Assembly: GCA_021209875.1 (NCBI GenBank)
Contig: JAGYVD010000006.1
Coordinates: 3,906,001 to 3,970,000 of the forward strand
DNA from: Rosellinia necatrix
Lineage: Eukaryota > Ascomycota > Sordariomycetes > Xylariales > Xylariaceae
DNA length: 64,000 bases
Reading direction: 5' to 3'
In this document: in pieces, positions 59,295 through 64,000 of the stretch
Layout: each line of letters opens with the position of its first letter
How positions within the stretch are numbered: the stretch's first letter is position 1
Notes under the pieces: generated by a model
What the model was told of the DNA's origin: nothing
Database searches by the model: none
The model's input: only the letters and a program-made list of their open reading frames with translations
Position numbers and translations under genes: made by a program

Positions 59295-61058
59295 TGAAGC
59301 AGGATTGAGATCTCACTGCTGGGTCAAGCGTGTTGGAGGGGCTCGCTGAGGACGGGGATCTCGTGCGAGATGGGGACGCCCGACAGGAGGGAGGGTACGT
59401 ATGGATGTTTACGAGAACAACGCGAACAAGGCGCTGCTAATTGAGCGGCCAGGGAGGTAGCAGCCTGTCGGGGATCTGGATCCGATTGAGCCAACTCGAC
59501 CGTGCTGCCTACTGCCCAGTACCTGGGTTGGATTCGGGGGGCCCCCTGGGATTTCCAGAGCAGCGGCAATGATACTGATAAGAAAGCAAGGAATAACTGG
59601 GAGCTATGTGCACTTGCGATCACTTGCAATGGTACCTTTGATGACGGGTCTCCGCGTCGGGGCCAGATTTGTTGAACAGCGACAGCTTGATAAGCTGTGG
59701 CGAGCGCGACGGAACAGGATGTTGGGATGATGAAATAGTCATTCCTGGCCTGACACAGACGGGTAGGTAGGTGTTGTGTTGTTGCTTGCTCACTGTTGCG
59801 CTGTCTGGGCAGCTGGTCTGTCCTAGTCTGTCCTGGTCTGTCCTGGTCTGTGGTCGGTGCCTGGCGCCAGCCGGGCTGATTGGCAGGTCTGCTCGGTACC
59901 TAGGTGCGTTGTAGTGCGTTGTAGTGCGTTGTAGTCCGTTGTAGTGCCGGGCAATGCTGGCTATGGATCCTGATATGGATATCTACTATATCTGTCGGTA
60001 CCTATCTACCTACCTGTAGCCTATGGGTAGTGTGGTTGCCGAGACATGTGGATGTGGTCCCTGTGCGCACTATGGGTGGATCTGTGCCAGATCCCACGTC
60101 AAAAATTAGGGCCCTGGGTGAAGCGGGGGGGGGGGGGGGAGGTCTGGTCTGTACGTAGTACAATGTCGACAACACGTGATTTGGGTATCAATTTTGGAAT
60201 TTGCCTGAAGCATGAAAGTGCAAGAAACCGAACTACATGCAGTAGATGAAATTATCTAGGTAGGGAAGGGAAGGAAGGAAGGAAGGAAGAGAAGCGAAGG
60301 GGAACGGAACGAAGCAGAATCCCATGCGGTTGTGAGACGAGAGACGAGAGACGAGAAACGAGAGACGAGAGAGGAAGCCAGCCAGCATTGACCGCGACTT
60401 GGCTTGCCGCACACTACGTATTGTGCACCACCGCTGGCTTGGGTTTTGGCCGTCCAGACCGTCTCACGCCGTTGCTGGTGGGCGAGGCGGGCATCCGACT
60501 TCGTTCGCTGGAGCCAATAAAAACACGAGGCACGCCACCGTCAATCAGCAAGTTGATCCGACCTATTCTTATTTGTCGGCATGTTCCGCCAAGTCATTGT
60601 GGCTGCACCGAACCTGCGGACCATGAGTGATCAGCTTGTTTTCAGGTGAATGGCACTACATAGTTTTGGATTTTTTTTTTTTATACCAGGGAGATTAGCA
60701 GGCGCGACCCCTACCGGCAACTATTATCCTTGGAAAAGAAATGAAAAAAAAAGAATAAAAAAATAACATAAAAATCCATGTTATAACGGCAATACCTATA
60801 GAAGTTGGGCACGACACCGATTGATCGTTCAACGTCATGCGTCAGAAGCCAAATCCGATATGGAGCTCAGGATAATAAGACAAGAATTAGCTCAGAATCC
60901 AGCTGGGATTCGTAACCATGCCACCGTTCCATTCTAAACTTAGGAGTTTAAAGTTCGCCCAATTTTAACTGCCACGGGGGGTTCGTTTCGAGATAAATTT
61001 GATAAAAGCCCACGATGAGTTCGGCAAGAAGCTTGAAGGAGTGATCCCTACCCGACAA
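59295..61058. other. Spacer with short tandem repeats; no gene seen
   Basis: Repeats include CCTGGTCTGT (59819-59850), GTTGTAGTGC (59908-59944), a G14 run (about 60126-60139), GGAA units (60265-60290) and GACGAGA units (60337-60372). Two overlapping plus frames at 60388-60630 lack any domain. Confidence 0.5.
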
Positions 61059-62759
61059 CTACCACCTGGGTTCTTCTCGTTCCACCATGGGCGTCTCGAC
61101 CGCATTTCGGTCTGCAAATGGGTCATTCTCGTCTTCCTCCGCAGAATCTTCGTCAGCACCATCATGATGTGAAGGTGGCAGGGCCGGACGAGGAGGGGCT
61201 ACTGGTTTGGATTGGGGGGACGGTCTTGGGGGTGCTGAGCGACGAGGTGAGACGCTAGGATTGAGACTTAGGCTGGCCATGTTGGCAACAGGGCTCGACG
61301 GAGAAGCAGGCTCCTTGGGGGGACATTGACTGCTTATGCTTTTCAGTGGCCACTGGGATATGTCAGTGTCACGAACATTTCACGGCTAGTCGAGGACCTG
61401 GGAGCTACTGACTGCGGTAGAGGTGTGCTTGCTCGGCCAGTTCGTCCTCGGAGTCACTATCTGCATCGATCGAACGATCCAATTGCTCGAACGTCATCAA
61501 TGCCATGACGAGCTCATCATTAGCATGCAGCAGGCCACCAAGCCACTGTTCGTCTTCGACGTAGTGGATCTATTTTCATCAGCGAAATCAACAGCTACGC
61601 CACCAGAGAGAATTGGGGTTCGTACATAGCGTAAGAGTTTTCTTCTTAGTTTCTTGCAGATTTCAAACCGTTCTACAGCCAAAGCATTCTCGGATATTCG
61701 CTCTTTTTCTCGGTTAATGCTTTGTAAAGCGTTTGTGAGATTCGTGGCCGCAATGGAGGACTCCGCTATCGTAGCCTTCATGGATTCCTTCTCAGCTTCT
61801 AGCCTGAAAGGGCCAGGCTTTTTCCTGCCCTTGTCCTTCTTTTTTTTATCCTTTGACGAGGATCCTGAGAAGAAGGATCCAGAGCCGGACGACGACCTCC
61901 CATGGCTGTACGATTGAATGGTCTGCGATGGCTGTGGATACGAAACAGGCGGCCGCGAAGATGACGCCCGAGAAGTTTGAGGAGGTGGAGATGATTTGTT
62001 GTGCTGCTCTCCCTCATCGTCCGAGTCTCGAAATGGGTCCTGTTCCGTCTCACGAAGCACCTTGGATTTATCTTGAGTAACTACCTGTTTCCGGCGAGGA
62101 AGTTCCTAATGAAATCAGCGATGGCCGTGCCCACAACTTACCAATCATGAACCACCTACCTTATATAGCATAGCAACGCGCTCTAGGCCAGGAGTATTCT
62201 TGTACTCGGCCGCCCAGCCCCGGAATAGCTCTGAACACTTCTTCCGGACATCGGGATCCGATAAATCTGAGGTGCCACAGACGCGTAGACGCTCAAGGAG
62301 CGGCTCGTCAATGAACGTGCGTTGGAAGCGCGGGCCAGCATTCTGAATTAGGCCATCCAGAAGGACTAAAGCTCTTAGTTGACGATGGACGTTTCCATAT
62401 TTCAACTTTTTCCTCAGAGCACGGGCAGCTTCGGCAGGGCCAGACGCTTGCAATTTGATGACCTCGACAAGGTCGGGAATGCCGCTTAGGTCATCTTCCT
62501 CAAAAGTCTCACTAGTAAGCCGCTCGATCGTAACTGTCACAGCCGAGTACGGCTTCTTCTGTAGCTGAAGTTAGCATCGGGGGTATCGCTCACAAGAAGG
62601 TGGGGTGGCGAAGGGAAGGGGGGGGAGGGGAGGGGGGGGTGTGAGGGTTGGGCGAGCTCGTATATATTCATTGTAAAGGAACACCGAGGTTCAGACTCGT
62701 GGAGGACGGAGTCTCTTTCTGAGGAATCTGAGGAGAGACAAACGTACCTGGGAGAACAT
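61059..62759 (-). CDS. lsb5: Lsb5-like VHS/GAT endocytic adaptor
   Basis: Lsb5 links ubiquitin or Arf3 signals to actin patches in yeast endocytosis. Exons are 62759..62748 (ATGTTCTCCCAG only), 62558..62160, 62105..61626, 61569..61413 and 61352..61059. The joined start reads MFSQ-KKPYSAVTVTIERL. A VHS/ENTH-type domain spans residues ~5-135 (IPDLVEVIKLQ, RALRKKLKYGNVHRQLRALV, CSELFRGWAAEYK). ELPRRKQVVTQDKSKVLRET and a Ser/Lys-rich linker lead to a GAT-like helical bundle (LRRKLLRY-IHYVEDEQWLGGLLHAND). The Pro-rich tail (PRRSAPPRPSPQSKPVAPPR) suits SH3 binding, and ENDPFADRN is an NPF/DPF-like endocytic motif. The last exon has six C (plus-strand G at 61317-61322). With the splice I prefer (donor GTCAGT, acceptor CCCAG) the tail is in frame only if there are five. 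A less usual splice (donor GTAGCT, acceptor AAGCAG) would keep the frame. Confidence 0.87.
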
Positions 62760-64000
62760 GGCGAGCGCTATGGGTTGATATGGTTGGTAAGTGAGGCCAA
62801 GCTCTTGACTTGTTTGGCGACTTGCATGTATCTGCTGCTATCTGCTGCTCGGGTGGGGGGGTGGACAGGCCAGATAGATTCCAAGGCTGTGTCCCTTGCT
62901 TGATAACTACGGAGATGGATGCTGGAGATACGCGCTGCGGCAAAGCCTCAATCATTGGTAAGTAGAAAAGTGGGCTAGGAGCTACTAGATGGCGATTGAA
63001 TGCCTACTCTAGTAGCTATGCTGGAGAGATGTTTGGATGTGTAAACCCAGATAACTACTTAGTAGCCAGTAGAGCAGGTGTAGGGTGACGCGTCTGGGCT
63101 GCCAAAGAGTGATTATCGCGGGGTCATTGGTAGCGCCGCCTACCTGGGTGGTTCCACAGACAGGCCCGTACAGGTACCTACCTTTATAGGCAACATTAGG
63201 TAACATGAGGGCCGCAAAGTGAAGCATCGCTATTTGCTCAGGTGCCTATCCCGCAAGGGCAATCTACCAGGGCGTTAAATAATGTAGGGAAAGATAGATA
63301 ATGGAGCCTGGACCGAAGTTTTAGACATTACCATACATAGCTAAATAACCATCCCAGTTTATGATACTTCCCGCAGTCCTGTACATCCTGCTTGGTCTAG
63401 ACCATTTACGGTTTCGATGGCCCCTCCAAGTACTCTTGTAGGGCGTCAAAGATGTACTGTACATGACGTCGGCCGTGGGGTAAAGCTCTTTTGACATATA
63501 TGAATCAGATATAGTTATGCGTATAAAAGAAGGGTTGTATTGTATGGTTATACCACATTGTGCATAAAGGCAGAGCCTTGCCAAAAGTGTTGAAGGAAGG
63601 TGCATCAAAAGCGATAAAATATAAACTAGGTGCTTACCTACCTACCTAATACTACCTACCTACCTAGGTAGGTAGATACTTAGGTAATTAGGTACTGAAT
63701 AGTACCTATAGTCAGTAAAAAGTGCCCCGGACTAGGAGCGCAGGACTGGGAAGGCATACTAAGCGTAACTCTTTCCCCAGATGGTAACTTATCTTCGTCC
63801 TCTTTACCAGGAGGGTTATCCATGGCTTATATGCAAACATCTAGGTACTCAGGCATACCATCCTAATGTACCTACTAGCTATACCTAATGAACTAATAGG
63901 TAGGCGCTTAGGTAGCGTACCGTAACTTCATATTGTGGCAAGTATAGCCTTAAGCTTATAGATCTTGAAACCTGCCGCGATAATTGGCGACAGATTATTT
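62760..64000. other. Right-end spacer with palindromic motif arrays
   Basis: G-rich runs lie just before lsb5 exon 1 (62618-62640, in the first intron). CCTACCTAGGTAGGT motifs lie at 63634-63690 and scattered to 63915. No gene is supported to the window edge. Confidence 0.5.
63630..63700. repeat. CCTACCTAGGTAGG-type motif array
   Basis: TTACCTACCTACC, TACCTACCTAGGTAGGTAG and TTAGGTAATTAGG units are packed in 70 bases, of the same family as the other spacer arrays. Confidence 0.75.

Noticed and set aside
2265..63915. CRISPR-like array reading of the CCTAGG motif blocks
   Set aside because: The genome is eukaryotic, the units are very short without regular spacers, and they are palindromic slippage-type repeats.
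1..64000. Intact transposons
   Set aside because: No transposase, reverse transcriptase or long terminal repeats were seen on either strand.

Overview
The window is nuclear DNA of a filamentous ascomycete (Pezizomycotina), most likely a Sordariomycete. Genes carry short introns (about 50-280 bp) with GTRNGT donors and CTRAC-type branch sites. Intergenic spaces are long and rich in microsatellites, and a family of short palindromic motifs built from CCTAGG and GGTACC recurs between genes. The proteins are typical of fungi: Zds1, Rrd1/PTPA, Lsb5, a TOK1-type potassium channel, eS24, a pisatin-demethylase-like P450 and a berberine-bridge-type flavoenzyme. Start codons were checked by eye, and exon joins were worked out from splice sites and reading phase.

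Left part (1-13 kb): the 5' part of a DUF2433 calcineurin-like phosphoesterase runs off the left edge (minus). A large spacer follows that includes an AT-rich tract, then a Zds1-family protein (minus) with a microsatellite-rich upstream region. After that come a doubtful gene remnant near 11.1-11.7 kb and a cysteine-rich single-pass membrane protein (plus).

Accessory part (13.8-29.2 kb): five genes lie together. They are a GC-rich alpha/beta hydrolase (minus), a phosphatidylserine-decarboxylase-family enzyme of the PsiD-like fungal type (plus), a JmjC-fold protein that lacks one iron-binding histidine (plus), a cytochrome P450 (minus) and a FAD-linked BBE-type oxidase (minus). No PKS, NRPS or terpene synthase is present. 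Decarboxylase, P450, flavin oxidase and hydrolase could together form a small pathway, for example to an amine-derived metabolite. This is an inference and is the best candidate here for an undescribed system.

Right part (30-64 kb): mostly conserved cellular genes. In order they are a long coiled-coil protein, an AT-hook nuclear protein, Rrd1/PTPA, a small Ala/Glu-rich protein, a histidine phosphatase, an intron-containing tRNA gene with a proline-type body and an odd anticodon, ribosomal protein eS24, a membrane-linked alpha/beta hydrolase-like protein with an atypical nucleophile motif, a TOK1-type channel, a NYN-like plus CCCH zinc-finger protein, and Lsb5.

A recurring oddity is that the reading frames of rrd1, the TOK1 channel and probably lsb5 are each broken by one extra C in a run of six. 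Homopolymer error in the assembly is the simplest explanation. Real slippage mutation or +1 translational frameshifting at CCC-C is less likely but testable.
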